Source: Altericroceibacterium xinjiangense (lineage in GTDB: Bacteria; Pseudomonadota; Alphaproteobacteria; Sphingomonadales; Sphingomonadaceae). Taken from it: a DNA stretch of 64,000 nt. Of this stretch, positions 54,112 to 63,931 are shown in pieces. Every line of letters begins with the position of its first letter. Position 1 is the first letter of the stretch. Location of the stretch: the NCBI RefSeq assembly GCF_003958635.1, contig NZ_RSEK01000005.1:186001-250000 (forward strand). The letters are read 5' to 3'. The position numbers and the translations under genes were made by a program. The notes under the pieces were generated by a model. The model searched no databases and had not been told where the DNA came from. It saw only the letters and a program-made list of their open reading frames with translations.

Positions 54112-55017
54112 ATGCCGCTTCGCGCGCTTTCCCTTCTCGCCACAGGAGCCTTGGCCATGAGCGCTGCCCTGTTTCCCGACGCACTCGAGCGGAGCAGCGC
54201 AATCGAGATCGATCAAGGCGATTACGACCTTGCGAAAACCCGCTTTCGCGGCCTCCTGGCTGGCGACACGGTGCCGCCGACAGGGTTTGCTTTCGCGTCC
54301 ATTACCCCGTCGGCCCCACCCTCGTTCCCGCAAGTGTTCTCGCGAGCGTTCGTCGCGCCGTTCAGCCAGTCGTTCAGCGGCACCGTCCTGGAGCCGACCG
54401 TGGATGGCTGCCGCGGCGGCGGCATCTACGCCGTTCGGCCCCCCGCAGAAGATCCGCTCCCCTTGTTCATCGGCGCGCCGCACCGGGGGGCGGACCGCCT
54501 GACCGGCACGATCACCTACCGCTTGTTCCTGGAAAGAAACCCGGCGGCGGCGGCGTGGAACAGCATCCCGCGCCGGGCCGACGGCGAATGCGGCCAGGGC
54601 GGAAGCGATATCGCCCATATCCGGCGGCATTTCTTTACCGCCTTTTCGAGCGCTTTCGCCGAAGCCTATCCCGCAGGACGCGTGGTCCAGATCCACGGTT
54701 TCGACGTGAACCGCCGCACGACGGCCCCCGCGCGCGCTTCGGCCGTTATCCTCAGCGGCGGGACCGACCGCGTCACCCCGGCAGTGCAGGCGGTCGGGGA
54801 TTGCCTGAAGGTGGAACTGCCGAACCATCCGGTTCTGCTGTTCCCGGTCGACACGCAGGAACTGGGGGCGCGGACCAACACCCAGGGACAGGCGCTGCGT
54901 TCCGCCGGTTTCGGCGGGTTCGTCCATGTGGAACTGTCGCTCGCATTTCGGCAGGAACTGGCCGGAGATGCCAGCCTCCGGGCGCAGCTCGGCCAATGCC
55001 TTGAGGCCGGCTTGTGA
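54112..55017 (+). CDS. Unrecognised exported protein, possible metallo-amidase of the polymer locus
   Basis: 301 residues from the ATG at 54112. Signal-like N-terminus (LRALSLLATGALAMSAALF). Two histidine motifs, LFIGAPHRGADRLTGTI (about 117-133) and VVQIHGFDVNRR (about 206-217), are spaced like the zinc-ligand blocks of N-formylglutamate amidohydrolases and phage-type polyglutamate hydrolases (H...D/E and H). The segment between is helical (IRRHFFTAFSSAFAEAYP). A hydrolase trimming or releasing the polymer is a hypothesis. The stop overlaps the CapB-like start (GTGA). Confidence 0.55.
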   Translation: MPLRALSLLATGALAMSAALFPDALERSSAIEIDQGDYDLAKTRFRGLLAGDTVPPTGFAFASITPSAPPSFPQVFSRAFVAPFSQSFSGTVLEPTVDGCRGGGIYAVRPPAEDPLPLFIGAPHRGADRLTGTITYRLFLERNPAAAAWNSIPRRADGECGQGGSDIAHIRRHFFTAFSSAFAEAYPAGRVVQIHGFDVNRRTTAPARASAVILSGGTDRVTPAVQAVGDCLKVELPNHPVLLFPVDTQELGARTNTQGQALRSAGFGGFVHVELSLAFRQELAGDASLRAQLGQCLEAGL

Positions 55018-58000
55018 GGGAAGCCGAAGCGGGAATCCGCCGGATCGAACAGGACCTCGAAGCCCGCTTCATCCGCGATCTTGGCGCTGCGCCCGATGCG
55101 GCGGCGATCGCCGCCTGGGTCCGTGCCCGCTTTGCGCACATCGCGGAGCTGGCCGAAGGCGAGGCGGAGTTCCAGACCCGGTACCAGGCCGCTTACGATG
55201 CGCGGGAGCGGCGAGCCGCCATCCTGGAACTTGCCCGCCGGATCGGCGCTTCCGGCAAGCAGCTGCAGGGCGATATTCAGGCGCTCAATCGGTATTTCGA
55301 CCGCGAAGCGGTGATCCAGCGCGTTCGCTGGCGGGTCGGCGAAGAGGAGCGGGCGATCGTCTTCGCGCTGCGCGCGCTCGGAGCTGCGGCGGCCGGCCAG
55401 CTGGCGCGCAAGGACGTGGAACAGGCCATCGGGCAGGCGTGGGCCTATAAGCGCGATCCGCGCGTCCGGGAGGCGGGGTTCGCTTGCTTGCGGGCCGCGC
55501 TGGAGGGAGATGCCGCCCGCTGCCCGGAAGCCATGCTGTGGCAGGCGCAGCGCGCCGCGCTGCAACCGGCGGAAACGACCTGGGCCCAGTGCGAAGCCCT
55601 TTCGGCTCTCGCGCTGGCTTCTCCCGAATCCGCGATGGAAGCGATCCGGCGCCGGCTGGCCCATCCGGCGGGCGGGGACGACGTGTTCCTCCGCCGCCAC
55701 GCGGTCCGATTGGTGGCGCGATCCCCGCAGCTTGCAGCCGCCCGCGACGATCTGCTGGCGCTTGCCCTGAAAGATTCAAGCGCGGCTGTCCGGCAGTGCG
55801 TGGCCGAGCAGCTCGCCCGGATCGGACCCGCAGCGGCTAGGCTCGCCGCTGCGCTGACCAGCGACGAAGACCCGAAAGTTCGGGCAATGGCGCTGCTGCA
55901 GGTCCCGGGCTTGTGCGAAGGAATCGGTGAACAGGCTGCGACGGGCTTGTTGCGGGACGCGATCGAGCGGGACGAAAGCCCGCTGGCGGTGCGCAGCGCC
56001 CTGCACGCCGCGTGTGAATGGGCCTGGGCCGACACCGCACGCGCCGGTGCCCTGCGCGACACGCTCCAGCCGGCGATCGCGTCCGCCCATGTCGGGCACG
56101 AGGATCTGAAGGTGCGCCGCTGGGCTGCCGCGGCGGCGGAGCAGTTATGGTGTGCCGCCGATCCGTCCGCCCGCGATATCGCCGCACGTATTCAGGCCGC
56201 AGTCGGGATCTTGCCGGAAGGACGGGCGGCTGCCGTTCCCGGGCTGAAAGACGACATCGCGCGCGATCCGGAGCACGTCGGCCGCATTCTGTCCGTGCTG
56301 GCCCAGCGCGACTTCGGGTTCGAGCTGCTGCCAAGCGGCAAAGTGCGGCGCGGGGAGCGTTTCGTGTTCCGCAGCTGGCGCGTTCTGCACGAATGGCGCA
56401 ATCCCGGCTCCGAGAAGCGGCAGGGTTTTTCCCACGGGATTGGCCGGGTGTGGTGCGGCCGCACGATCGCGCCGAGCGCGATTATGGCTGAGCTGGCGCC
56501 CACCAGAGTCCCGGGGGAGCCGCTGTTCCAGCCGGCGGACGGCAACTGGCGGCCTTGGCTGCCGCTGCCGGACATGGTCCTGTCGGCAATCGACACCGGC
56601 GGCGTGGTTTCCGTCTATTCGGCCGAAGGCGTAACGGATATCCGCACGCCCGGCCGCTTTACCGACCGGCTGCGCGCGCGGCTTCGCCTGAGCTGGCGCT
56701 TTGCCGACTACGCGGCCCTGCGCAATTGGGCCGGAGGCAGCGGAACCCCGCCCGATGCCTATGCACGGGCGCTGGCGAAGCTGGGTGTGAAACTGTCGAT
56801 CCGGCCCCATTCCGGGCGAAAACTGGACCCGCACGCGGCGCAGTTCTTTTCCGTCGCTCCGGCGCCGCTGCTGGCCATCCCTGCGTTTTGGGAACGGGCG
56901 CAGACCTATTTCAGCTCCGTCTATGCCAACACGCTGGGGCAGCTGGTGCTGTTCCTGCTGGCGATCGGCGCGTACTTCCTGGTCAGCCACTTCGTGCGCG
57001 GCCGGTCCTTGCGCAAGGCGCGCGAAGGAATCGCGCTGGTGGTCGGCGGCTGGGGCACGCGCGGCAAATCAGGGACGGAGCGGCTGAAGGCGGCGGTGTT
57101 CAGCGCGCTCGGCCATCCGTTCGTGTCCAAGACGACGGGCAACGAGGCGATGTTCCTGTTCGCGCTCCCGTTCGGCGAAGTGCGGGAGCTGTTCCTGTTT
57201 CGCCCTTACGACAAGGCGACGATCTGGGAGCAGATGAACCTGGTGCTGCTGTCCAGCAAGCTGCGCGCCCGGGTCTTCCTGTGGGAATGCATGGGGCTGA
57301 CGCCGTCCTACGTGAAAGTGCTGCAGCGCGACTGGATGCGGGACGATATCTCCACCATCACCAACACCTATCCCGATCACGAGGACGTGCAGGGCCCCGC
57401 CGGGCGCAACATTCCCGAGGTGATGACCAACTTCATCCCGCCGGGCGGCGCGCTGATCACCAGCGAGGAGCAGATGCGGCCGATCTTGCGCGATGCGGCC
57501 CATGGGCTGAAGACCGCATTCGATTCGGTTGGCTGGCTGGAAGCGGAGCTGATCCCGGATGAACTGCTGGCTCGCTTTCCCTATGAGGAACACCCGTCCA
57601 ACATCGCACTGGTCACCGCAATGGCGACGCGGCTGGGGCTGGAGCCGGACTTCGCCATCAAGGAGATGGCCGACCGGGTGGTGCAGGACATCGGCGCACT
57701 GAAGGTCTATCCCGAGGCGCACGTCCGCTCCCGCCGGCTGGAGTTCGTTCTCGGCAATTCCGCGAATGAGCGGTTCGGCGCGCTGGGCAACTGGGTCCGC
57801 GTCGGGTTCGACCGGCACGATCCCGTTGCGGAGCCGGACGTGTGGATCACCACCGTGATCAACAACCGGGCAGACCGGGTCCCGCGGTCCCGCGTGTTCG
57901 CCTCGATCATCGTCAAGGATATCTCCGCCGACCGCCACGTGCTGATCGGATCGAACCTGGCAGGGTTGCAGGGCTTCATCGCCGAAGCGTGGGAGGAATT

Positions 58001-59000
58001 CGCCCCGGGCATCAGCTTGTGGCCAGGCAACCGGGAAGCCGATCCGGCGCAGGAACTGGAGGGTTGGGCGCGGCGGCTGCGGGTGGTTCACCGGCCCGAC
58101 CAGCTGCAGGCGGTGCTGTTCGCCATGCTTCGCGCCCAGCCGGGCGGGCAGGAATGGCTCGACCGTGCGCAGTCGGCAGACGCGGCGGCCGTGCCGGACC
58201 TCCTGCGGCAAAGCGGTTTGCCCGAAGCCGAAGGCATTGCGGACCATTACCGGGGATGTCTGCTCCAGTTGCAGGAGTATCAGGCACTGGAGGCTGCGCT
58301 GCGTTCCGGCAGGGATCCGGCCGCGATCGATGCGCAACTGCGTGAGCGGGCGCGCGAATGGTTTCAGCGCAAGATCGTGGTGGTTGAGAACTACCACGCC
58401 ACCGGGGAGCAGATTGTCCGACAGCTGGCCAGCCTGACCCCGCCAGGTTTTCGGAACCGGATCATGGGGATGCAGAACATCAAGGGGACGGGTCTGGATT
58501 TCGTCTACCGCTGGCATGCATGGGAAACGGTTCACCGCGCCTGCGCCCAGGCGCTGAGCGACAATCCTGCGTTGGTCCACCGGGGGCTCGATGGGCTGGC
58601 GGGCTTTCGCGAGTACGGCGTGCTGTCAGCGGAGCTGGTCGGGGCAACAATTCGGGAACTGCGTGCCCGCCAGGGCAACGAAGGGGAAATCGCGCAGGCG
58701 CAGCTGCGGCTGATCGAGAGGCGGCTGGAAGAACAGCTGCGGGTGCAGAGCGGCCCGGATGCGGAAAGCGGCGGGACGCCAGCCGGCCGGGCGGGTACCC
58801 GGCGGGCGATCGTCTGGCTGGAAGCATTCCTGGATGGGAGCGATGCCGTCCGGCGGCGCAAGAAGGCCGATTTCATCTACCGCGAGCTGGCTGACGAGCG
58901 GATCAGTTCCCAGCGCGCCGCAAGCGAGCTGAAAGCCCTCAACACCCGCCAGAAAGGCGGCTGGCTGGCCAAGGACATCGCCGCGCGCCGCAGGGCCTGA
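55014..59000 (+). CDS. HEAT-repeat / PgsB (CapB)-like Mur-ligase-family amide ligase fusion
   Basis: 1328 residues, GTG start. Residues 1-400 are helical with HEAT-like repeats (about 130-380, for example DSSAAVRQCVAEQLARIG, DEDPKVRAMALLQVPG). Residues 400-635 are unassigned; one membrane helix lies at about 641-660 (GQLVLFLLAIGAYFLVSHFV), followed by RGRSLRKAR. The PgsB-like core starts with the P-loop VGGWGTRGKSGTERLK (Lys685), then VSKTTGNEAMFLF, TNTYPDHEDVQGP and NNRADR. Such ligases join glutamate by amide bonds with ATP. A C-terminal extension contains MGMQNIKGTGLDFVYRWHAW. Bacillus PgsB is about 390 residues. Confidence 0.82.
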   Translation: MREAEAGIRRIEQDLEARFIRDLGAAPDAAAIAAWVRARFAHIAELAEGEAEFQTRYQAAYDARERRAAILELARRIGASGKQLQGDIQALNRYFDREAVIQRVRWRVGEEERAIVFALRALGAAAAGQLARKDVEQAIGQAWAYKRDPRVREAGFACLRAALEGDAARCPEAMLWQAQRAALQPAETTWAQCEALSALALASPESAMEAIRRRLAHPAGGDDVFLRRHAVRLVARSPQLAAARDDLLALALKDSSAAVRQCVAEQLARIGPAAARLAAALTSDEDPKVRAMALLQVPGLCEGIGEQAATGLLRDAIERDESPLAVRSALHAACEWAWADTARAGALRDTLQPAIASAHVGHEDLKVRRWAAAAAEQLWCAADPSARDIAARIQAAVGILPEGRAAAVPGLKDDIARDPEHVGRILSVLAQRDFGFELLPSGKVRRGERFVFRSWRVLHEWRNPGSEKRQGFSHGIGRVWCGRTIAPSAIMAELAPTRVPGEPLFQPADGNWRPWLPLPDMVLSAIDTGGVVSVYSAEGVTDIRTPGRFTDRLRARLRLSWRFADYAALRNWAGGSGTPPDAYARALAKLGVKLSIRPHSGRKLDPHAAQFFSVAPAPLLAIPAFWERAQTYFSSVYANTLGQLVLFLLAIGAYFLVSHFVRGRSLRKAREGIALVVGGWGTRGKSGTERLKAAVFSALGHPFVSKTTGNEAMFLFALPFGEVRELFLFRPYDKATIWEQMNLVLLSSKLRARVFLWECMGLTPSYVKVLQRDWMRDDISTITNTYPDHEDVQGPAGRNIPEVMTNFIPPGGALITSEEQMRPILRDAAHGLKTAFDSVGWLEAELIPDELLARFPYEEHPSNIALVTAMATRLGLEPDFAIKEMADRVVQDIGALKVYPEAHVRSRRLEFVLGNSANERFGALGNWVRVGFDRHDPVAEPDVWITTVINNRADRVPRSRVFASIIVKDISADRHVLIGSNLAGLQGFIAEAWEEFAPGISLWPGNREADPAQELEGWARRLRVVHRPDQLQAVLFAMLRAQPGGQEWLDRAQSADAAAVPDLLRQSGLPEAEGIADHYRGCLLQLQEYQALEAALRSGRDPAAIDAQLRERAREWFQRKIVVVENYHATGEQIVRQLASLTPPGFRNRIMGMQNIKGTGLDFVYRWHAWETVHRACAQALSDNPALVHRGLDGLAGFREYGVLSAELVGATIRELRARQGNEGEIAQAQLRLIERRLEEQLRVQSGPDAESGGTPAGRAGTRRAIVWLEAFLDGSDAVRRRKKADFIYRELADERISSQRAASELKALNTRQKGGWLAKDIAARRRA

Positions 59001-59119
59001 TCGCGGCGCTCCGGCTGCTGCCCCGGATGTGCCAGCCGCCGCGGAACATCAGCAAATGTGAGGAATTGGGTCATCATCCGACCCATTCGCCTCTCCCTCT
59101 CCAAACATGAGGACTTGTC

Positions 59120-60784
59120 TTGCCTGCTGTGACCGACTGCCTGAAATCTGCCTCGATCGCCTTTGTGACGATGGAAATCGCGCTTGAGCCCGGAATGCGC
59201 TGCTACAGCGGCGGGTTGGGCGTGCTGGCCGGGGACTATGCCCTGGCGGCGGCCGATATCGGGCTGCCGATGGTGTTCGTCACCCTCGCCAGCCGCGAAG
59301 GCTATGTCCGGCAGGGGATCGATGCCCAGGGGCACCAGATCGACGTACCCGATCCGTGGGACCTCGAAAAATGGGCGAAGCCGCTCGACCCGGTGGTGCG
59401 GATCGTGCTGGAAGGGCGCCAGGTCGCGGTGCGCGCCTGGGTGCATGAGCTGCAAGGGGAAGGCGGCGCGCGCATCCCGACCTTGCTGCTCGACACCGAC
59501 TTGCCGGAAAACAGCGCAGAGGACCGCAAGCTGACTGGACGCCTCTATGGCGGGGACGAGCGCTACCGGCTGTTGCAGGAAGCCGTACTTGGAATGGCCA
59601 CCTCGCATATCCTGAAGGCACTCGGCTGCACGATCGCGACCTTCCACCTCAACGAGGGGCATGCCGCCCTGCTGCCGGTGGAGCTGGTGCGAAAGGGGGC
59701 AAGCGTGGACGAGGCCCGGGATCGGTGCGTGTTCACCACCCACACTCCTGTGGCCGCCGGGCGTGACCGGTTCCCCTTGTCGCTGGCGGAGCGCGTGCTT
59801 GGCCCACAGACCCGCGGCCTGCTGGAACGGCTGGTGCCGGGTGAGCCCGAACTGGACATGACCCTGCTCGCCCTCGGGATGAGCCGCTATTCCAACGCGG
59901 TATCCTGCCGCCACGCCGAAACCGCGCAGGAGATGTACCCGGGCGTGACGATCCACGCGGTGACCAACGGGGTCCATCTCGGGCGCTGGACGGCTCCGGC
60001 GATGGCCGACGTGTTCGATCGGGACGCACCGGGCTGGCGAACCGATCCCGATTGCCTGCGCCGGATTGCCGGAATCGAGCCCGAGGAAGTGGCCAAGGCG
60101 CATGGCAAGGCACGGACGCACTTGATCGGGGAAGTCGAGCGGCTGAGCGGCATTGCCCTTGATCCGGACGCGCCGATCCTCTGCTATGCCCGCCGCATGA
60201 CGGGCTACAAGCGGCCCGCGCTGCTGTTCCATGATCTGGAGCGGCTGCTGGAGATTGCCGAACGGCAGCCGTTCAGCGTGTTGGTGGCCGGCAAGGCCCA
60301 CCCGAAGGACGATACCGGTCACGCGGAAATCGCCCGCATCCATCAGGCGGCGCGGGATTCGCGCGGGCGCCTTTCGGTGGTGTTCCTGCCCGGCTATGGC
60401 CTTGAGCTTGCGGCAAAGCTGGTCGCCGGGACCGATGTCTGGCTGAACGTGCCGATCCCTCCGCTGGAAGCGTCGGGCACCAGCGGGATGAAGGCCGCGG
60501 TGAACGGCGTCCTCAACCTCAGCACCCGGGACGGCTGGTGGCTGGAAGGCTACCGCGAGGGCCGCAATGGCTGGGCGATCGGCCAGGAAGGCGGGGACCC
60601 GGACGAACACGGTCCCTTGCTGCTCGAGATGCTGGAAAAGCAGGTCCTGCCGGAATGGTACGAGCACCGCGACCGGTGGCATTGCATGATGCGCGACGCG
60701 GTGGCGACCGTCGGCCCGCGCTTCAGCGCGATCCGCCCGATGCACGAATACGCGGCAGAGGCATACCGCCTGCCCGCCGGGTAA
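59120..60784 (+). CDS. Alpha-glucan family phosphorylase (GT35)
   Basis: 554 residues, TTG start about ten bases after GAGGA. Releases glucose-1-phosphate from alpha-1,4-glucan. Shorter than classical glycogen phosphorylase (about 800), matching the compact archaeal/bacterial subfamily. Signatures: [54 protein letters not shown], and the PLP lysine in [19 protein letters not shown]. Other glycogen genes are not in the window. A hairpin without T run lies at its end. Confidence 0.88.
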   Translation: MPAVTDCLKSASIAFVTMEIALEPGMRCYSGGLGVLAGDYALAAADIGLPMVFVTLASREGYVRQGIDAQGHQIDVPDPWDLEKWAKPLDPVVRIVLEGRQVAVRAWVHELQGEGGARIPTLLLDTDLPENSAEDRKLTGRLYGGDERYRLLQEAVLGMATSHILKALGCTIATFHLNEGHAALLPVELVRKGASVDEARDRCVFTTHTPVAAGRDRFPLSLAERVLGPQTRGLLERLVPGEPELDMTLLALGMSRYSNAVSCRHAETAQEMYPGVTIHAVTNGVHLGRWTAPAMADVFDRDAPGWRTDPDCLRRIAGIEPEEVAKAHGKARTHLIGEVERLSGIALDPDAPILCYARRMTGYKRPALLFHDLERLLEIAERQPFSVLVAGKAHPKDDTGHAEIARIHQAARDSRGRLSVVFLPGYGLELAAKLVAGTDVWLNVPIPPLEASGTSGMKAAVNGVLNLSTRDGWWLEGYREGRNGWAIGQEGGDPDEHGPLLLEMLEKQVLPEWYEHRDRWHCMMRDAVATVGPRFSAIRPMHEYAAEAYRLPAG

Positions 60785-60789
60785 GGCCT

Positions 60790-60811
60790 GCGTCCGCTAG
60801 GGTGCGGACGC
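60790..60811. other. Hairpin at the convergent ends of the phosphorylase and following gene
   Basis: GCGTCCGC (60790-60797) pairs with GCGGACGC (60804-60811) around a six-base loop. The stop codon of the leftward gene lies in it. Neither side has a T run, so intrinsic termination is doubtful. Confidence 0.4.
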
Positions 60812-61549
60812 GCCGGCCTGCTGGTACTGCACGGCGAAAGACGGATCGCAGTCATAGGGATAGACGTGTTCCCCCGGCTTGCGCGTCCAGGCGATGTAGC
60901 GGGCGCCGGTATTGTCGAGCACCTCGGGGTCTTCGAACCACTGGGTGGCCATCAGCGTCGTGCCATCGGGGCTGAGCTTGTAGCGTTCGACCATGTGGAC
61001 GGCCGCGCTGTGATCCAGGCCGTTGTTGGTGATCGTGGCAGGGGCAAGGTGAGTGGTGTCGATCACCAGTTCGTCCCCTTCCCAGTGGCCGATCGAATGG
61101 CCGGTTTTGGAATGGGGCGCATCGGCCGGCAAGTGTCCGCGCCCATCCATGAACACCAGTCGGACCTGATCGAAGTATTCGTGCTTGAACACGATCAGTT
61201 CGGGCGTCTGGTGAATCTCGAACGGGAACGGGCCCTGAAGCGAATAGACCATCGAGGGCGCGGCGCAGACGCGTGCCAGGGTCATTTCGTCCTCCGCGTT
61301 CCATTGCTGGGCGCGGGCCGATGCTTCAGGCTTGAGCTTGAGGCCGCCGAATTCGCCTTTCGGGAACTCGGCGATCCCGGTGTCGTCCAGCACCGCGGTT
61401 TCCGGCGGCAGCTTGTCCATCAGGGCCGGATCGGGGTTGTCGCCGGAAGCCGGTGACCAGAAGCCGGACAAGTCGGGATGGTCCTGCGCCGCGAGCGGCG
61501 CGGCGATCAGCGCCAGCGGCGCGAGGACGAGGAGCTGCGACCGCATCAT
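60797..61549 (-). CDS. Exported protein of unknown function, DUF6152 partner
   Basis: 250 residues. Signal peptide ([24 protein letters not shown]), then a secreted domain starting [18 protein letters not shown]. Conserved-looking segments: [50 protein letters not shown] and [12 protein letters not shown], a pattern seen in a large family of exported proteins of unknown function often encoded beside DUF6152 genes. Overlaps the upstream gene by four bases (ATGA). Confidence 0.72.
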   Translation of the reverse strand: MMRSQLLVLAPLALIAAPLAAQDHPDLSGFWSPASGDNPDPALMDKLPPETAVLDDTGIAEFPKGEFGGLKLKPEASARAQQWNAEDEMTLARVCAAPSMVYSLQGPFPFEIHQTPELIVFKHEYFDQVRLVFMDGRGHLPADAPHSKTGHSIGHWEGDELVIDTTHLAPATITNNGLDHSAAVHMVERYKLSPDGTTLMATQWFEDPEVLDNTGARYIAWTRKPGEHVYPYDCDPSFAVQYQQAGASAP

Positions 61550-61968
61550 CCGTCTCCTTGTCCGAAAGGCTGGCCGATCGGCTGCCCCTGGGCATCGGTA
61601 GCCCGCCTCAGCCGCAGGTAGGGCTTGCCGTCGCGCGCCGGCCAGCCTTCGACCGTCACCGTGTCGCCCGGCTTGAGCGCGCCGCGTGACCAGCCGCGCC
61701 GTGCCAGCACGACCGGTGCGTTGGTCTCCACCCGCCAGCGCTGTATCGTTCCGTCCTTTCCGGGTACCTCCAGCGCCAGGGTACCGTGCGGGTTGGTGAA
61801 TCGGAATTCGGTGACCTTGCCGGTGACCGTCACCGTCTTCGACGGATCGAAGAACACTGCGAAGGAATGATGCGCTTGGGCGGCTGCGGGTGCCAGCAGC
61901 AGGGCAGGGAGAAGAGCCAGGTGAATGCTGGGGCGAACTCCCAGGCGGCTCCGACGCGCAGGCTTCAT
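61546..61968 (-). CDS. DUF6152 family exported protein
   Basis: 140 residues. Signal peptide ending AAAQA, then HHSFAVFFDPSKTVTVTGKVTEFRFTNPHGTLAL, the start of the DUF6152 fold, an OB-like small beta barrel; GDTVTVEGWPARDGKPYLRL closes it. Two histidines directly at the mature N-terminus (HHS) could bind metal. Function unknown. First gene of a two-gene operon. Confidence 0.82.
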   Translation of the reverse strand: MKPARRSRLGVRPSIHLALLPALLLAPAAAQAHHSFAVFFDPSKTVTVTGKVTEFRFTNPHGTLALEVPGKDGTIQRWRVETNAPVVLARRGWSRGALKPGDTVTVEGWPARDGKPYLRLRRATDAQGQPIGQPFGQGDG

Positions 61969-62103
61969 GATTGCATCCTCTCTTCGCTGTTTTCAGCGTG
62001 TTCGCCAGTGTCGGCTATCGGGCTGCGCAGGACAAGGGGCTTCGGAACCGGCCGGGAGCGGGGTCGTTCACTTTTTTTGCCCAGATAACGGAAATCCTTA
62101 GCG

Positions 62104-62841
62104 TTGCTGCCTGCGACCGGTCCCCGCCGAAAGATCAACTGGGGCACCCTGGCGCTGATCGTTCTGCTGCACGTCGCTGCGATCTTCGGACTGGCCCGCG
62201 CGTTCGCGCCCGATTTCACGACTCAGGCGATCCGCCAGGCGACCTCGCTCGTCACCGTGACGGTCCGCACGCGCGAACCGGAGCCTGAGCCGCTTCCCGA
62301 ACCCGCGCCCACGCCTGAACCAGCCGCGGTTCCCGATGAAGGCGCCGCCGCGCCTGAAGCGCCGCGGGCGATCCCGAAGGAAGTTGCCGCGCCGGAGCCG
62401 GCGATCCCCATCTCCCGCGCCAGCCCCGTTCCCCCCGTCGCCTCAACGGGGTCGGAAAACGCTTCCGGCGCGGCCGATCAGGGCACGGGCACCGGCGGCG
62501 GCGGGGAAGGCGAAGGAACCGGCAGCGGCAATGCAGGGAGCGGCGCGGGATCGGGCGGAATAGCCCGTCCGCTCGAGAAGACCGCAGGTAACATCAGCGA
62601 CGCACGCGATTACCCGCGCTCCGGCCGCGCGGCGCGCAAGGGCCAGGATGTGGTAATTGAGCTGTCCGTCGGCACCGACGGACGTGTGACCGGCTGCCGC
62701 GTGACGGATCCCAGCCCCGACCCGGAAGCCGACGCGATTACCTGCCGCCTTGCGATCGAGCGGTTCCGGTTCCGGCCCGCGCTCGACGCAGCGGGAAATC
62801 CCATCCCGGGCCGGTTCCTGTGGCGCCAGCAATGGTTTTGA
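62104..62841 (+). CDS. TonB family protein
   Basis: 245 residues, TTG start. N-terminal membrane helix (LALIVLLHVAAIFGLARAFA), a Pro/Glu-rich spacer (about residues 57-115) and a Gly-rich stretch, then the TonB C-terminal domain (about 160-245: DYPRSGRAARKGQDVVIELSVGTDGRVTGCRVTDPS and AIERFRFRPALDAAGNPIPG). Couples the proton motive force to outer-membrane receptors. ExbB/ExbD genes are not adjacent. An extra Cys pair (GCRV, ITCR) may form a disulfide. Confidence 0.85.
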   Translation: MLPATGPRRKINWGTLALIVLLHVAAIFGLARAFAPDFTTQAIRQATSLVTVTVRTREPEPEPLPEPAPTPEPAAVPDEGAAAPEAPRAIPKEVAAPEPAIPISRASPVPPVASTGSENASGAADQGTGTGGGGEGEGTGSGNAGSGAGSGGIARPLEKTAGNISDARDYPRSGRAARKGQDVVIELSVGTDGRVTGCRVTDPSPDPEADAITCRLAIERFRFRPALDAAGNPIPGRFLWRQQWF

Positions 62842-62896
62842 TGCGCCGCACAATCTGCTAGAGCATCGGCAGGGATATTCCGATTCAGGGGGAACG

Positions 62897-63931
62897 ATGA
62901 CCAAGATCACGCCGATCGTGCTTTGCGGTGGCAGCGGCACGCGCTTGTGGCCGCGCAGCCGCAAGACCAAGCCGAAACCGTTCCTGCCCTTGGTTGGGGA
63001 AATGACCCTGTTCGAGGCGACCCTCGACCGGTCGAACAATGCTGCGCAATTCGCCCCCCCGATCATCGTCACCGGCAAGGACCACCTTGCCCACGTCGAA
63101 GCGCAGGGCGGCAACGTCGATGGCGCGTCGATCATCGTCGAGCCGGAAGCGAAGAACACCGCCGCAGCGATTGCGCTGGCCGCTGAACGCCTGGCGCCCG
63201 ACGCAATCATGCTGGTCTGCCCGAGCGACCACCACATTGCCGATGTCGCTGCCTTCCGGAATGCGGCGCTGGCCGCGGCCCGGCTGGCGGAACAAGGCTG
63301 GCTGGTCGCCCTCGGCATCGAACCGACAATGCCCGAGACGGGCTACGGCTATATCCGCCGGGGTGAGCCGCTGGAGGAAGGATTCCGCATCGCCCAGTTC
63401 GTGGAAAAGCCGGACCTCGCGCGGGCGGAACAATTCCTCGCGTCCGGCGAATACAGCTGGAACGGCGGAATCTTCGCCTTCCAGGCAGGGCGCTTCCTTG
63501 AAGAACTGGCCCGGCACCGGCCGGGCATCGCCGACGCCGTGCATACCGCAGTCGGTCGCGGACGGCAGGACGGGCTGCGGTTCCATCCGGATCCGGAAAG
63601 CTTCGCCGCGATCGAAAGCGAATCGGTCGATTATGCGGTGATGGAGCAGACCGACCGCGCCGCTACGGTGCCGGCTTCGATGGGCTGGTCCGATATCGGC
63701 AACTGGCAGGCGCTGCGCGACGCGCGCGAACGGGACGAAACCGGAAACTGCGCACGCGGGGAAGCCGAACTGGTCGATTGCCGCAACGTGCTGGTCGAAA
63801 GCGACGGGCCGCGCGTCTCCGTGATCGGGCTGGAGGACATTGCCATCGTGATCGACGGCAACGATGTGCTCGTCACCACAATGACCGGCGCGCAAAAAGT
63901 GGGCAAGCTGGGAGGCGCATCGCGGCAATGA
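62897..63931 (+). CDS. manC: Mannose-1-phosphate guanylyltransferase
   Basis: 344 residues from the ATG at 62897 (GGGGGA upstream). Makes GDP-mannose from mannose-1-phosphate and GTP. Signatures: LCGGSGTRLWPRSRKTKPKPFLPL (pyrophosphorylase motif), VCPSDHHI, GYGYIRRG, QFVEKPD, WNGGIFAF and MGWSDIGNWQAL. The isomerase domain of bifunctional enzymes is absent, so it is monofunctional. Overlaps the next gene by four bases. GDP-mannose would feed surface polysaccharide synthesis. Confidence 0.9.
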   Translation: MTKITPIVLCGGSGTRLWPRSRKTKPKPFLPLVGEMTLFEATLDRSNNAAQFAPPIIVTGKDHLAHVEAQGGNVDGASIIVEPEAKNTAAAIALAAERLAPDAIMLVCPSDHHIADVAAFRNAALAAARLAEQGWLVALGIEPTMPETGYGYIRRGEPLEEGFRIAQFVEKPDLARAEQFLASGEYSWNGGIFAFQAGRFLEELARHRPGIADAVHTAVGRGRQDGLRFHPDPESFAAIESESVDYAVMEQTDRAATVPASMGWSDIGNWQALRDARERDETGNCARGEAELVDCRNVLVESDGPRVSVIGLEDIAIVIDGNDVLVTTMTGAQKVGKLGGASRQ

